A DNA stretch of 64,000 nucleotides from Flavobacterium fontis (GTDB lineage: Bacteria > Bacteroidota > Bacteroidia > Flavobacteriales > Flavobacteriaceae), in contig NZ_FQVQ01000003.1 of NCBI RefSeq assembly GCF_900129405.1, positions 62,001-126,000 on the forward strand, given 5' to 3'. This document shows positions 1 through 9,519 of the stretch, in pieces. The first letter of the stretch is position 1. Every line of letters starts with the position of its first letter. The notes beneath the pieces are model-generated. The model searched no databases. It saw only the letters and a list, made by a program, of their open reading frames with translations, and was not told the DNA's origin. The translations under genes were made by a program, and so were the position numbers.

Positions 1-95
1 AATTCCTCATCAAGAGAAATCCTGAGTGAGAAGACTGCGACTATGCTTTGTTTTCAACCCTTTCGGGGTTATTGTTAACCACAATCCTTTCAATT

Positions 96-1253
96 ATGCC
101 GATTTATCACAAATTAGGAGATACTCCCCACAAGCGACACATTCAGTTTCGCAAACCCAACGGCGACTTGTATTATGAGCAACTTTTTGGCACCATCGGT
201 TTTGATGGTATGTATTCCAATTTATACCATGTACATCGTCCGACACAAGTCAAAGAAATTCGCCGGCAATACAGTGTTGCCCCCAAAATCGCGAAAGCCA
301 ATAACATTCAATCCTATCGACTACGCGGATTTGAAGTAACGCCCGAGGATGATTTCTTGGAAAGCCGAAAAATTGTCCTGACCAACAGCGATTGTCATAT
401 CGTATTGGCCGCTCCCCGTCAGTCGATGACGGCTTATTTTTATAAAAACACCGATGCTGACGAAGTGATCTTTATCCACAAAGGTTCGGGAAAACTTCGA
501 ACGATGATGGGAATTTTGGACTTTAAATACGGAGATTATTTGGTTATTCCTAGAGGAATGATCTACCAAATGGAATTTGATACCCAAGAGAACCGATTGT
601 TTATTGTCGAGTCCCACCGTCCCGTGTATACCCCAAAGCAATATCGAAATTGGTTTGGTCAGTTGCTCGAACACGCGCCGTTTTGTGAGCGTGATATTCG
701 TCGCCCGTATGCGCTAGAAACCCATGATGAAAAAGGTGATTTTTTGATGAAAATCAAAAAGAAAGATGAGATTTTTGAATTGATTTACGCTACTCATCCC
801 TTTGATGTAGTGGGCTATGACGGGTTTAATTATCCGTATGCGTTTTCGATTCATGATTTTGAACCCATAACGGGACGGATTCACATGCCTCCTCCGGTAC
901 ACCAAACGTTTGAAACCGATGCTTTTGTTATCTGTTCGTTTGTGCCGCGCTTGTATGATTACCATCCCGAGTCCATTCCTGCGCCTTACAATCACAGCAA
1001 TATCGATGCCGATGAGGTATTGTATTACGTCGATGGTGATTTTATGAGTCGCAATGATGTTGAGGCGGGACATATTTCGTTGCACCCTGCTGGGATTCCA
1101 CACGGGCCCCATCCAGGTGCTGTTGAACGCAGTATCGGGAAAAAGGAAACGCTTGAATTGGCGGTTATGGTAGATACGTTCAAACCCTTGATGGTTACCG
1201 AGGAAGCGATGCGTATTGCTGACGATACCTATTATCAATCTTGGCTTGAATAA
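96..1253 (+). CDS. hmgA: homogentisate 1,2-dioxygenase
   Basis: A 385-residue cupin-fold dioxygenase that opens the ring of homogentisate to maleylacetoacetate, the second ring step of tyrosine and phenylalanine catabolism in the cytoplasm. The C-terminal half carries the family's histidine-rich metal region: a PPPVHQTFE segment, then HPAGIPHGPHPG, matching the iron-binding part of homogentisate dioxygenases. The ATG at 96 (MPIYHKLGD) is preferred to an upstream TTG because the family begins close to this point. hppD, which makes its substrate, lies 480 bp downstream on the same strand with only a small membrane-protein gene between, so the three are probably co-transcribed. The family assignment is firm; the exact iron ligands were not aligned. 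Confidence 0.93.
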   Translation: MPIYHKLGDTPHKRHIQFRKPNGDLYYEQLFGTIGFDGMYSNLYHVHRPTQVKEIRRQYSVAPKIAKANNIQSYRLRGFEVTPEDDFLESRKIVLTNSDCHIVLAAPRQSMTAYFYKNTDADEVIFIHKGSGKLRTMMGILDFKYGDYLVIPRGMIYQMEFDTQENRLFIVESHRPVYTPKQYRNWFGQLLEHAPFCERDIRRPYALETHDEKGDFLMKIKKKDEIFELIYATHPFDVVGYDGFNYPYAFSIHDFEPITGRIHMPPPVHQTFETDAFVICSFVPRLYDYHPESIPAPYNHSNIDADEVLYYVDGDFMSRNDVEAGHISLHPAGIPHGPHPGAVERSIGKKETLELAVMVDTFKPLMVTEEAMRIADDTYYQSWLE

Positions 1254-1257
1254 TACG

Positions 1258-1719
1258 ATGCAGCATCATAGATTGCCCGCCGATCCGTTAGTGCTCATAC
1301 TGGGAGTAACCAGTTTGTTTATTCTTTTTTTTGTGTGTTGCTGCGGATTTTTAATTCCTTTTTCTCTTGGATTGGCTATTGTGGGATGGGTCCTTGCAGG
1401 TAAAAGTTTACGCCTCTATGACGTCGATCCCCAGCAGTATTCAGAAGGCAGTCGTTCTATCGTTTCTATAGGGAAAATATTGTGTATGATCAGTGCTATT
1501 ATCAACGGGATACTAGCCCTCTTGATTACCGTCTTTTTCCTCTTTTTGGATTATGATATTATTGAAAAATTTTCAAACCAAAACCTATTACAACAAACCA
1601 AACAAATCACAACGCGCGCAAAGGATTCAGTAGTGCACGATTCGGTATATGACGACGCTTTATTTAAACGCCCCTCGACCGATACCGTAGCCATACCCGC
1701 TCCAAAAACGCGTCCTTAA
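1258..1719 (+). CDS. CCC-motif membrane protein
   Basis: A 153-residue integral membrane protein of unknown function. It has two hydrophobic stretches, at about residues 10-45 and 70-100. The first contains three consecutive cysteines (residues 27-29) followed by a glycine-rich segment, the pattern that names the flavobacterial CCC-motif membrane proteins. The C-terminal 50 residues are polar. The start at 1258 (MQHHRLPADP) lies 4 bp after the hmgA stop; a start at 1216 would overlap hmgA. It sits between the two tyrosine-degradation dioxygenase genes, but nothing in the sequence ties it to that pathway. Confidence 0.75.
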   Translation: MQHHRLPADPLVLILGVTSLFILFFVCCCGFLIPFSLGLAIVGWVLAGKSLRLYDVDPQQYSEGSRSIVSIGKILCMISAIINGILALLITVFFLFLDYDIIEKFSNQNLLQQTKQITTRAKDSVVHDSVYDDALFKRPSTDTVAIPAPKTRP

Positions 1720-1731
1720 CTTTTAATTTTT

Positions 1732-2892
1732 ATGGCAAAAGAAATAAAATCCGTAGAATACGGACTGGAAAAAATCTTTCAAGGGGCCCAAGACTTTTTA
1801 CCCTTGTTAGGAACAGATTATGTTGAATTTTACGTGGGAAATGCAAAACAATCCGCGCATTTTTATAAAACAGCCTTTGGGTTTCAATCGTTGGCCTATA
1901 AAGGGTTAGAAACAGGCTCTCGCGATGCCGTGAGTTATGTATTGCAACAAGGCAAAATCCGATTGGTCTTGACAACCCCGTTGAACAGTGATTCTCCCAT
2001 TAACGACCACTTGCGCAAACACGGTGACGGTGTTAAAGTTGTCGCTTTATGGGTTGAAGATGCCCGTTCTGCGTGGGAGGAAACCACAAAACGTGGGGCG
2101 CGTTCGTTTATGGAACCTACCGTAGAAAAAGATGCCCATGGCGAGGTGATCCGTTCGGGAATTTATACGTATGGCGAAACTGTGCATGTTTTTGTTGAGC
2201 GTAAAAATTATACGGGAACCTTCCTTCCTGGATTTATAGATTGGAAATCCGATTACAATCCAGCGCCACTTGGGTTAAAATACATTGACCACATGGTAGG
2301 AAATGTTGGTTGGGGCGAAATGAACCAATGGGTAAAATGGTATGAAGACGTGATGGGATTCGAAAACTTCTTGTCCTTTGACGATTCGCAAATTCATACC
2401 GAATACTCTGCCTTGATGAGTAAAGTCATGTCCAACGGCAACGGCCGCATTAAGTTCCCCATCAACGAGCCCGCCGAAGGAAAAAAGAAGTCGCAAATTG
2501 AGGAATATTTAGATTTCTACGAAGGGCCAGGTGTGCAACACATTGCGGTCGCTACCGACGATATCATTCAAACCGTAGCGGGGTTACGTGCTCGTGGGGT
2601 CGAATTTTTACCGCCACCACCGCAAGCGTACTATGATGAGATTCCCGCGCGTTTGGGCAAACATATGGAAGTGATGAAAGAAGACATCAAAGCCTTACAA
2701 GCCTTATCCATTTTGGTCGATGCTGATGAAGAAGGGTATTTGTTGCAAATTTTCACCAAACCCGTAGAAGATCGCCCTACCTTATTCTTTGAAATCATTC
2801 AACGCATGGGGGCAAAAGGCTTTGGTGCGGGGAACTTTAAAGCCCTTTTTGAATCCATTGAACGGGAGCAGGCGTTGCGAGGCACCTTGTAA
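1732..2892 (+). CDS. hppD: 4-hydroxyphenylpyruvate dioxygenase
   Basis: A 386-residue non-haem iron enzyme that converts 4-hydroxyphenylpyruvate to homogentisate. It shows the two vicinal-oxygen-chelate halves expected of the family. The three iron ligands can be placed in the C-terminal half: His187 (IDHMVGNV), His270 (VQHIAVATDD) and Glu354 (RPTLFFEIIQR). The length matches bacterial HPPD. It follows the CCC-motif gene by 12 bp and hmgA further upstream, giving the two consecutive steps of tyrosine breakdown in one likely operon, in reverse order to the pathway. Confidence 0.95.
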   Translation: MAKEIKSVEYGLEKIFQGAQDFLPLLGTDYVEFYVGNAKQSAHFYKTAFGFQSLAYKGLETGSRDAVSYVLQQGKIRLVLTTPLNSDSPINDHLRKHGDGVKVVALWVEDARSAWEETTKRGARSFMEPTVEKDAHGEVIRSGIYTYGETVHVFVERKNYTGTFLPGFIDWKSDYNPAPLGLKYIDHMVGNVGWGEMNQWVKWYEDVMGFENFLSFDDSQIHTEYSALMSKVMSNGNGRIKFPINEPAEGKKKSQIEEYLDFYEGPGVQHIAVATDDIIQTVAGLRARGVEFLPPPPQAYYDEIPARLGKHMEVMKEDIKALQALSILVDADEEGYLLQIFTKPVEDRPTLFFEIIQRMGAKGFGAGNFKALFESIEREQALRGTL

Positions 2893-2980
2893 AAACCTAA
2901 AAATGTTGAATAATTGTTAAAATACAACGTTGTAGTACGCTTGTTTCTAATAATTATTTGTTAAAGTAGACATTCTGTTG

Positions 2981-3010
2981 TTGATAATTCAAAAATAGGC
3001 AGTACTTTTG
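2981..3010 (+). promoter_or_regulatory. Bacteroidota-type promoter for a possible small transcript
   Basis: TTG at 2981-2983, a 19 bp spacer, and TACTTTTG at 3003-3010, matching the TAnnTTTG -7 box. Initiation is expected near 3017. No start codon follows before the terminator at 3100. Confidence 0.5.
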
Positions 3011-3016
3011 ACCTCA

Positions 3017-3129
3017 GAAAACAAGAAAGGTGTATTACTCCTTTTGAAAGTAATTACGTTTTTCATAATTTATAGTTTTTTGGTTGGTTAATAGCATAAA
3101 AACCTAGTCATTTTTGGCTGGGTTTTTTT
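3017..3129 (+). ncRNA. candidate small RNA between hppD and the DUF3108 gene
   Basis: About 113 nt lie between the promoter at 2981-3010 and an intrinsic terminator at 3100-3129. The stretch has no convincing open frame and includes an imperfect hairpin (GTATTACT ... AGTAATTAC, about 3032-3059). It could be a free sRNA or a short abortive leader. The rest of the 2893-3183 gap shows nothing else recognisable. Confidence 0.35.
3100..3129 (+). terminator. intrinsic terminator
   Basis: Ten-pair stem AAACCTAGTC/GGCTGGGTTT (two G-U pairs) with a six-base loop, followed by a run of T. It closes the transcript begun near 3017 and would also end read-through from hppD. Confidence 0.7.
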
Positions 3130-3144
3130 GTTTTTTTACATTTG
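3113..3144 (+). promoter_or_regulatory. promoter of the DUF3108 gene
   Basis: TTTG at 3113-3116, a 20 bp spacer and TACATTTG at 3137-3144 form a consensus Bacteroidota promoter. The -33 element lies inside the loop and stem of the preceding terminator. Initiation near 3151 supports the ATG at 3184 rather than the in-frame start at 3154. Confidence 0.65.
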
Positions 3145-3183
3145 GAACAGTAATTGTATGCGGTAAATAAATTTCAGACCATT

Positions 3184-3960
3184 ATGAAAAATCTTGTTTT
3201 GCTCAGTCTTTTATTTTTTACCGTATCCTTTGACATGGAGCGTCCTTCGGCTTTTGATGTGGGCGAATGGTTCAAATTTCGCATCCACTACGGTTTAGTT
3301 ACGGCGGGTTATGCTACCTTGGAAGTCAAAGAATCCACGCGCAACAATAAAAAAGTTTTTCATGCTGTCGGCAAAGGATATACTACGGGTATGTCCCGGT
3401 GGTTTTTTAAAGTCGACGACAACTATGAATCGTATTTTGATAAAAACACAGGGAAACCCTATCAGTTTGTGCGTAAAATTGACGAAGGAGGGTATACCAA
3501 AAATCAGGAAGGGTTTTTCAATCAAGACAAAAATACAGTGTTGGTCAAAGATTATAAGAACAACACCAATGCGGTTTTTGAGACTCCCGAGCAAGTGCAA
3601 GATATTGTCTCTACCTTTTATTACCTTCGCAACCATCCGAATGTTGACAAACTAAAGGTGGGCGAATCCATTAACGTGGATATGTTTTTTGACAACGAAA
3701 CCACAAAGTTTCGGTTAAAATTTATAGGTCGAGAGGATTTAGACACTAAATTTGGCACCGTTCCTTGTATGATTTTCCGACCTTTGGTGCAAACCGGTCG
3801 TGTTTTTAAGGAACAAGAAAGTTTAACGGTTTGGATTTCGGCAGATGATAACAAATTGCCCATTCGAATCAAAGCCAGTTTGATGGTTGGCTCCCTGAAA
3901 GCAGATTTGGATGCGTTTAAGGGATTGGCCAATCCTTTTGAAATTAAAGTAAAAAAATGA
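3184..3960 (+). CDS. DUF3108 domain-containing exported protein
   Basis: A 258-residue protein with an N-terminal signal sequence (MKNLVLLSLLFFTVSF) and a body resembling DUF3108: a FKFRIHYGLVTAGYATLEV strand pair near the start and repeated beta segments through to KFGTVPCMIFRPL. DUF3108 proteins are predicted envelope proteins without a settled function. The stop overlaps the tryptophan dioxygenase start by 4 bp (ATGA), so the two are translationally coupled, and the M23 peptidase gene follows by the same overlap. The mix of envelope proteins with a catabolic enzyme gives no clear clue to its role. Confidence 0.8.
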   Translation: MKNLVLLSLLFFTVSFDMERPSAFDVGEWFKFRIHYGLVTAGYATLEVKESTRNNKKVFHAVGKGYTTGMSRWFFKVDDNYESYFDKNTGKPYQFVRKIDEGGYTKNQEGFFNQDKNTVLVKDYKNNTNAVFETPEQVQDIVSTFYYLRNHPNVDKLKVGESINVDMFFDNETTKFRLKFIGREDLDTKFGTVPCMIFRPLVQTGRVFKEQESLTVWISADDNKLPIRIKASLMVGSLKADLDAFKGLANPFEIKVKK

Positions 3961-4889
3961 GTAGCGAACAAACCTCTACCTTGATTGAAGCCTTGGATGA
4001 AAAATTCCAAAAGATTAATCAAAACACCGATACACATCTGGAAGGCCTTTTGTGGGCCAAACCCATCACGTATTGGGATTATATTCAAACCGATGCGCTT
4101 TTGAATTTGCAGATTCAACGCACCACACTCCCCGACGAAATGGTGTTCATTATGTACCATCAAGTCAACGAGTTGCTGTTTAAAATGGTATTATGGGAAA
4201 TTGATCAAGTATGCCATGCGCAATCCTTGACGACCGATTTTTTTACCGAAAAATTACGCCGCATCAGTCGTTATTTTGATATGTTAACCACCTCTTTCGA
4301 TATTATGGGCGAAGGCATGGAAGTGGCGCAATACATGAAGTTTCGCAACACCTTAACACCCGCCAGTGGTTTTCAAAGTGCCCAATACCGCAAAATTGAG
4401 TTCGCCTCCACCGATTTGATTAATTTAATTGACTACCGCTTTCGGGCTACCATCGACCGAAATACGCCTTACCGACATGCTTTAGAACATTTGTATTGGC
4501 AAGCCGCAGGGAAAGACCATCGAACGGGTACAAAAAACTACTTGATTCAAGCCTTTGAACAAAAATACGATGCCGAGTTTCTTCGCTTTATGGAGGAATA
4601 TAACACCATCAACTTGTGGCAAAAGTTTTCGCAACTTCCGGAATCCGATCGTCAAAATCCTGAGCTCATTGCTACAATGCGTCATTATGATCGCACGGTA
4701 AATATCACGTGGGTGATGGGACATTATAATGCAGCCCGCAAATACATTGAAAGCGGACAAGGTAATGGCGAAGCAACAGGCGGTAGCGATTGGAAAAAAT
4801 ACATGCATCCGAAATACCAACGTCGAATTTTCTTCCCTGAATTGTGGAGTGAAACCGAATTAAAACATTGGGGAGAGGATTGCGAATGA
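3957..4889 (+). CDS. kynA: tryptophan 2,3-dioxygenase family protein
   Basis: A 310-residue haem dioxygenase of the tryptophan 2,3-dioxygenase family, which converts L-tryptophan to N-formylkynurenine. The hallmark segments are present in order: YHQVNELLFKMVLWE (residues 67-81), FRNTLTPASGFQSAQYR (129-145), the WVMGHYNAAR segment whose His256 corresponds to the proximal haem ligand, then a glycine-rich GNGEATGGSDW loop and FPELW near the C terminus. It overlaps both neighbours by 4 bp (ATGA). No other kynurenine-pathway gene is in the window. The family is firm; the substrate is inferred. Confidence 0.87.
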   Translation: MSSEQTSTLIEALDEKFQKINQNTDTHLEGLLWAKPITYWDYIQTDALLNLQIQRTTLPDEMVFIMYHQVNELLFKMVLWEIDQVCHAQSLTTDFFTEKLRRISRYFDMLTTSFDIMGEGMEVAQYMKFRNTLTPASGFQSAQYRKIEFASTDLINLIDYRFRATIDRNTPYRHALEHLYWQAAGKDHRTGTKNYLIQAFEQKYDAEFLRFMEEYNTINLWQKFSQLPESDRQNPELIATMRHYDRTVNITWVMGHYNAARKYIESGQGNGEATGGSDWKKYMHPKYQRRIFFPELWSETELKHWGEDCE

Positions 4890-6124
4890 GAAGGGCATCG
4901 CTAAAAATACTAGGCCTTTTTGGACTCTTTTGGCTTTTGTTTTCTTGTTCACAAAAAGCAGAAGAATACGTTATTGAACCTATGGAACCTCGGAAACCTA
5001 TGGTCGATTTCGGATTCAATTTTGACGATTTTAACGTGCATTTCGATACCATTCGCAGTCAAGATACTTTTGAGCGAATTTTAAAAAAACAAAATCTTAA
5101 CGGACGCAAACCCGCTGAAATTATCGCCAAGGTTAAGGATTCTTTTCCTACCTCTGTGCGGTTTATGAAGCCCTATATTTGTTTGCGCTCCAAAGACAAA
5201 TACCACAAACTTCAGTACTTGATTTACCAGCCCAACAAAATAGATTACTATTTGGTCGATTTAACCGATTCCATCGTTGGCTATAAAAAATCACGTCCGC
5301 TTACGTTCAAAGTTCGCACCATTGCTGGAAAATTAGACGGCTCGCTTTCTACTACGTTGCGCGGAATGAAGGTCGACCCTTCGTTATCCAACAAATTGCT
5401 CAAAGTGTATGCGTGGTCGATTGACTTTTTTAAATTGAAAAAAGGCGACCGATTTGCCGTTAGTTTTACCGAGCGCTATATTAACGATACCATTTACGAT
5501 GGAGTCGATAGTTTGCGCTGTGCTTTTTTTGAATACAAAGGCGACAAAATCTATGCGTTCCCCTTCCAACAAGAGCGCAAGGGACGCACCGATTATTACG
5601 ATGAAAACGGAAAAGCACTCAAGAATTTCTTCCTCAAAGCACCGCTGAAGTACATCCACATCACATCGCGTTTTTCCAAAAGTAGATTCCACCCCGTTCA
5701 ACTGCGTTGGAAAGCACACAACGGCACCGATTACGCAGCTCCCACAGGCACACCGATCATGACGACTGCTTCGGGGGTTGTAGAGCAAGCAGGGTACACT
5801 GCCGGAAATGGGAATTTTGTCAAAGTCAAACACGACCGAACCTATGCTACCCAATACCTTCACATGTCGCGCATCTTGGTACGACGGGGCCAACGGGTAA
5901 AGCAAGGGGATGTTATTGGAAAAGTGGGGAGTACGGGCTTGGCTACCGGGCCGCACGTATGTTATCGTTTTTGGAAAAATGGGGTACAGGTCGATCCACT
6001 TCGTATTCAACTGCCCAATGCACAACCGATGGAAGGAAGAAATTTGCCTCGATTTAAGGAGCAAATGCGTCCGTTGAAGCGCGAATTGGATAGTGTGGCC
6101 CAAGTGGTTTTCAAAGGACGTTAA
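4886..6124 (+). CDS. M23 family peptidase lipoprotein
   Basis: A 412-residue lipoprotein with a type II signal (LLFSC, Cys21) and a C-terminal LytM/M23 domain, expected to cut peptide cross-links in peptidoglycan. The HxxxD zinc motif is at His278/Asp282 (HNGTDYAAP). The usual HxH second motif reads HVC (His357-Val-Cys359), so the third zinc ligand position is Cys. The N-terminal 250 residues resemble the beta-rich pro-regions of envelope M23 proteins. The start at 4886 overlaps the kynA stop as ATGA; the in-frame start at 4868 would lack a good signal peptide. It could be a weak or non-enzymatic family member. Confidence 0.88.
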   Translation: MRRASLKILGLFGLFWLLFSCSQKAEEYVIEPMEPRKPMVDFGFNFDDFNVHFDTIRSQDTFERILKKQNLNGRKPAEIIAKVKDSFPTSVRFMKPYICLRSKDKYHKLQYLIYQPNKIDYYLVDLTDSIVGYKKSRPLTFKVRTIAGKLDGSLSTTLRGMKVDPSLSNKLLKVYAWSIDFFKLKKGDRFAVSFTERYINDTIYDGVDSLRCAFFEYKGDKIYAFPFQQERKGRTDYYDENGKALKNFFLKAPLKYIHITSRFSKSRFHPVQLRWKAHNGTDYAAPTGTPIMTTASGVVEQAGYTAGNGNFVKVKHDRTYATQYLHMSRILVRRGQRVKQGDVIGKVGSTGLATGPHVCYRFWKNGVQVDPLRIQLPNAQPMEGRNLPRFKEQMRPLKRELDSVAQVVFKGR

Positions 6125-6207
6125 AATTTTTCCAACGAAAACGATTTCTTAACAGTGTCGTTCCCTTTTTTGAACGACTTTAACGATTTTTCCCCTATTA
6201 TTTTAGT

Positions 6208-6215
6208 TAATTTTG
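6208..6215 (+). promoter_or_regulatory. -7 box for pgi
   Basis: TAATTTTG matches TAnnTTTG 18 bp before the pgi ATG; no clear -33 TTTG was found. It argues against the in-frame TTG at 6213. Confidence 0.45.
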
Positions 6216-6233
6216 TCGGGCAAAAAATCTCTT

Positions 6234-7877
6234 ATGGCATTACAAGCAATTAATCCAACCCGTACCGCTGCCTGGGCAAAGTTACAAGCGCATTACAACT
6301 TCATGCAGCAGCAATCGATCAAAACGTTGTTTGTAGAACAACCCGATCGTGCGCACACGTTTCATATTCAATGGGAAGACTTTTTAGTCGATTATTCCAA
6401 AAATGCAATTACCCGTGAAACTCTTCAGTATTTGTTGGAGCTCGCTGATGAGGTGCACCTCAAAGAAGCCATTGCTGCTTATTTTGAAGGCGATTTAATC
6501 AATCAAACCGAGCAACGAGCGGTATTGCACACGGCATTGCGCAATCCAGCTTCGGCTACCGTTCGGGTCGACGGACAAAATGTAATGCCCGAAATTTTTG
6601 CCGTTAAAGAACGAATCAAAACATTTGTCGACGCGATTATTTCAGGAACACACAAAGGCTATACAGGAAAAGCCATTACCGATGTGGTCAATATTGGTAT
6701 TGGAGGCTCTGATTTGGGTCCAGCTATGGTGGTAGAAGCCTTACAGTTTTACAAAAACCATTTGAACGTTCATTTCGTGTCCAATGTAGATGGGGATCAT
6801 GTACAGGAAGTATTGAAGAGAGTCAATCCCGAAACGACCTTGTTTGTTATTGTTTCCAAAACGTTTACTACACAAGAAACCCTTACCAATTCGGAAACTA
6901 TTCGCCATTGGTTTTTGCAATCGGCGCAGCCTGCCGACGTAGCGCGCCATTTTGTGGCAGTATCGACCAATATTCAACGGGTAACTGCTTTTGGCATTCA
7001 TCCCGAAAATATTTTCCCGATGTGGGATTGGGTTGGAGGTCGGTTTTCGTTGTGGAGTGCGGTCGGACTTTCTATTGCCTTGGCCGTGGGATACGAGCAT
7101 TTTGATCAACTCTTAGCGGGGGCGCATGCCATGGATGAGCATTTTAGAACGACTTCATTTGATCAAAATATTCCAGTTATACTCGCTTTGTTAAGCATTT
7201 GGTACAATAATTTTTACGGTGCCGAAAGTGAAGCCTTGATTCCGTATACCCAGTATTTACAAAAGTTAGCGCCCTATTTGCAACAAGGGATCATGGAAAG
7301 TAACGGAAAAAGTATTGGCCGCGATGGCAATCCCGTAAACTACCAAACTGGAACGATTATTTGGGGGGAACCCGGAACGAATTCGCAACACGCCTTTTTT
7401 CAATTGATTCACCAAGGCACCAAGTTGATTCCCACCGATTTTATTGGTTTTGTCAAAGCGTTGTACGGAGATCAAAACCATCACGATAAATTAATGTCCA
7501 ACTTTTTTGCCCAAACCGAAGCGTTGCTCAATGGGAAAACCGAGCAACAAGTTTTGGCCGAGTTTGCACAACAAGGGATTTCGGGGGACAAAGCCGCCTT
7601 TTTAAAACCGTTTAAAGTGTTTTCAGGGGACCGTCCTACCAATACCCTTCTTATTCAGCAACTAACCCCTGCCTCTTTAGGAAAATTGATTGCTTTGTAT
7701 GAGCATAAAATTTTTGTTCAAGGCGTTGTTTGGAATATTTTCAGTTACGATCAATGGGGGGTAGAACTTGGGAAACAGTTGGCCAATTCTATTTTGGAAG
7801 AAATCGAATCGCAACAGGTAAAAACCCATGACAGTTCGACAACCTTCTTGTTGGAACATTTCTTAAAGAACCGCTAA
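6234..7877 (+). CDS. pgi: glucose-6-phosphate isomerase
   Basis: A 547-residue enzyme interconverting glucose 6-phosphate and fructose 6-phosphate in glycolysis and gluconeogenesis. Both family signatures are visible: [12 protein letters not shown] near the middle and [15 protein letters not shown] near the C terminus, with the sugar-phosphate-binding [14 protein letters not shown] earlier. Length is normal for the long bacterial form. The ATG at 6234 (MALQAINPT) is chosen because the -7 box at 6208-6215 overlaps the only upstream alternative. It is monocistronic: its own promoter lies before it and a strong terminator after it. Confidence 0.97.
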   Translation: MALQAINPTRTAAWAKLQAHYNFMQQQSIKTLFVEQPDRAHTFHIQWEDFLVDYSKNAITRETLQYLLELADEVHLKEAIAAYFEGDLINQTEQRAVLHTALRNPASATVRVDGQNVMPEIFAVKERIKTFVDAIISGTHKGYTGKAITDVVNIGIGGSDLGPAMVVEALQFYKNHLNVHFVSNVDGDHVQEVLKRVNPETTLFVIVSKTFTTQETLTNSETIRHWFLQSAQPADVARHFVAVSTNIQRVTAFGIHPENIFPMWDWVGGRFSLWSAVGLSIALAVGYEHFDQLLAGAHAMDEHFRTTSFDQNIPVILALLSIWYNNFYGAESEALIPYTQYLQKLAPYLQQGIMESNGKSIGRDGNPVNYQTGTIIWGEPGTNSQHAFFQLIHQGTKLIPTDFIGFVKALYGDQNHHDKLMSNFFAQTEALLNGKTEQQVLAEFAQQGISGDKAAFLKPFKVFSGDRPTNTLLIQQLTPASLGKLIALYEHKIFVQGVVWNIFSYDQWGVELGKQLANSILEEIESQQVKTHDSSTTFLLEHFLKNR

Positions 7878-7901
7878 AAGAAGTATAATTTCATGATAAA
7901 T

Positions 7902-7934
7902 AACCGTATTCTCGTGGGAGGGTGCGGTTTTTTT
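7902..7934 (+). terminator. intrinsic terminator of pgi
   Basis: A 12-pair stem including several G-U pairs (AACCGTATTCTC/GAGGGTGCGGTT), loop GTGG, then a T run. It lies 25 bp after the pgi stop. Confidence 0.8.
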
Positions 7935-7976
7935 ATGGTTTTTACCTATTTTTGTTATCCACTAAAACTAAAATAT

Positions 7977-8399
7977 ATGTACGAATTTATACAAAAGTTC
8001 CACTCTGGTTGGGCTTATATTATCTTGGCCTTATTGGTTTTCACCGCGATTAATGCTGTAATGGGCCTTAGCTCTGGAAGAGATTTTTCAGCGCGCGACC
8101 GTAAAATCGGGTTGTTTACGTTGATTGCTTCACACGTGCAATTACTGGTTGGCTTGGTATTGTATTTTATATCGCCCTTGGGTAAAGCGTTGTTGGGCGA
8201 GATGTCTAATGCAGAAGCGCGTTTAACGTCTTTAGAGCATCCGTTGACCAATATTATTGCGATTGTGTTGATTACCGTAGGCTGGTCAACCCACAAAAAA
8301 GCCACGGAATCGGGCGTTAAGTTTAAAAAATTCGCCATTTTCTATACCTTGGGATTGGTGTTGATTTTATCGCGTATTCCTTGGAAACTTTGGTTGTAA
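7977..8399 (+). CDS. four-helix membrane protein, cytochrome b-like
   Basis: A 140-residue integral membrane protein with four hydrophobic helices (about residues 8-28, 48-68, 86-106 and 118-138). Histidines lie at or near the helices (FHSGW near the N terminus, ASHVQLLVG in the second helix, SLEHPLTN before the third), which is why homologues in flavobacteria are often labelled cytochrome B. Haem binding is not proven here. The start at 7977 (MYEFIQKFHSGW) follows a TATTTTTG box at 7947-7954; the start at 7893 would lie inside the pgi terminator region. No operon partner is evident. Confidence 0.65.
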   Translation: MYEFIQKFHSGWAYIILALLVFTAINAVMGLSSGRDFSARDRKIGLFTLIASHVQLLVGLVLYFISPLGKALLGEMSNAEARLTSLEHPLTNIIAIVLITVGWSTHKKATESGVKFKKFAIFYTLGLVLILSRIPWKLWL

Positions 8400-8475
8400 G
8401 TCAACCGTTTAGTATGTAATTGATGTCAAGACACACTCGATTGTAGACGTCTTGAATCGCCCAAAAATAAGTCCA

Positions 8476-8982
8476 ATGCGAACAAAATCAATACTTATTT
8501 ACGGTATCACCCTCGGCATCGGTCTTTTCTTTAGTAGCACTTTTTTGGCTCAAAATACGGTAAATCCCGAATTAAAAAAGCAAAAAAATGATACGGTCAA
8601 AAAAGAAAAAGTCCTTGCGGATGAGCCTGTAGCCGATACATTACCAGTAGTTAATGGAAAGTTTAAGCTTTTCAAAAAGAAAGCCCACGCTTCCTATTAT
8701 TCCGATCGCTTTCATGGTCGAAGAACGGCTAGTGGCAAGCGTTATGACCGAAACAAACTTACGGCGGCGCACAAAAAATTGCCTTTAGGAACCTTGGTTC
8801 GTGTTACCAATGAAGCCAATGGTAAAACGGTTATCGTTGAAATTACCGATCGTGGTCCGTTTGCTCGTGGTCGTGAAATCGATTTGTCTAAACGCGCGTT
8901 CTTCTTGATTTCGGGATCCCGCAATTCAGGATCCGCTACCGTTACACTTGAAGTGATAGAAGTGGAGAAAAAATCACCATAA
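8476..8982 (+). CDS. RlpA-like double-psi beta-barrel protein
   Basis: A 168-residue exported protein with a signal peptide ([21 protein letters not shown]) and a C-terminal double-psi beta-barrel of the RlpA family. The conserved run is present: [27 protein letters not shown] and [16 protein letters not shown], including the aspartate of the DRGP motif. RlpA proteins act on peptidoglycan, in some species as lytic transglycosylases; there is no SPOR domain here, so septal binding cannot be assumed. The gene converges on the CYTH gene and the 3' ends overlap by 9 bp. Confidence 0.87.
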   Translation: MRTKSILIYGITLGIGLFFSSTFLAQNTVNPELKKQKNDTVKKEKVLADEPVADTLPVVNGKFKLFKKKAHASYYSDRFHGRRTASGKRYDRNKLTAAHKKLPLGTLVRVTNEANGKTVIVEITDRGPFARGREIDLSKRAFFLISGSRNSGSATVTLEVIEVEKKSP

Positions 8983-9441
8983 ACCAAAGGGATGCTGCGA
9001 TAAATAAGCGTTGTAATAGCGTGCGTCGTGGGTTACTTCTTCACCGAGCCAATCGGGTTTAGCATACGTTTCGTCTTCCGATTGTAGTTCAATTTCAGCG
9101 AGAATCAGTCCGGCATTTTCACCTTCAAAAACATCCACCTCGATGATATGTTGCCCCGATACCACTTCGTATCGGGTTTTTTGTATCGTTCCTTTTTCAC
9201 AAAGGGGCAAGAGCATTTGTGCTTCGGCTACCGTAATCTCCTTTTCCCATTCCAACCGACTCGCCCCCGAGGCATTGCTTTTCCCTTTGATGGTTAAAAA
9301 TCCTTGATTTCCTTTGATTCGAACGCGCACGGTACGCTCGGGAACCGATGAAAGATAGCCTTGGGCGATGGGTATAGCCGCGCGACTTTCCGCTTTGAAT
9401 TGTTCGTTTCGCACTAAGAATTTACGTTCAATTTCGATCAT
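8974..9441 (-). CDS. CYTH domain protein (triphosphate tunnel metalloenzyme family)
   Basis: A 155-residue cytoplasmic protein that begins with the CYTH signature ([10 protein letters not shown]), followed by the expected alternation of charged beta strands: [53 protein letters not shown] enzymes hydrolyse triphosphate-containing substrates such as tripolyphosphate or act as adenylate cyclases; the substrate here is unknown. The start is set at the methionine directly before the signature; 9444 and 9462 are alternatives. It converges with the RlpA-like gene. Confidence 0.87.
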   Translation of the reverse strand: MIEIERKFLVRNEQFKAESRAAIPIAQGYLSSVPERTVRVRIKGNQGFLTIKGKSNASGASRLEWEKEITVAEAQMLLPLCEKGTIQKTRYEVVSGQHIIEVDVFEGENAGLILAEIELQSEDETYAKPDWLGEEVTHDARYYNAYLSQHPFGLW

Positions 9442-9519
9442 CATATTCGAATTTAGGAGCAAGTTAAGAAAAAAATTCCCCGTAAACTGTATCTTTACGT
9501 AACGTCAATTACGCCTTTT

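Noticed and set aside
8974..8982. Overlapping stop codons of the RlpA-like and CYTH genes as a frameshift artefact
   Set aside because: Both proteins end with normal-looking C termini; convergent overlap of a few bases also occurs at 45381-45384 and is common in compact genomes.
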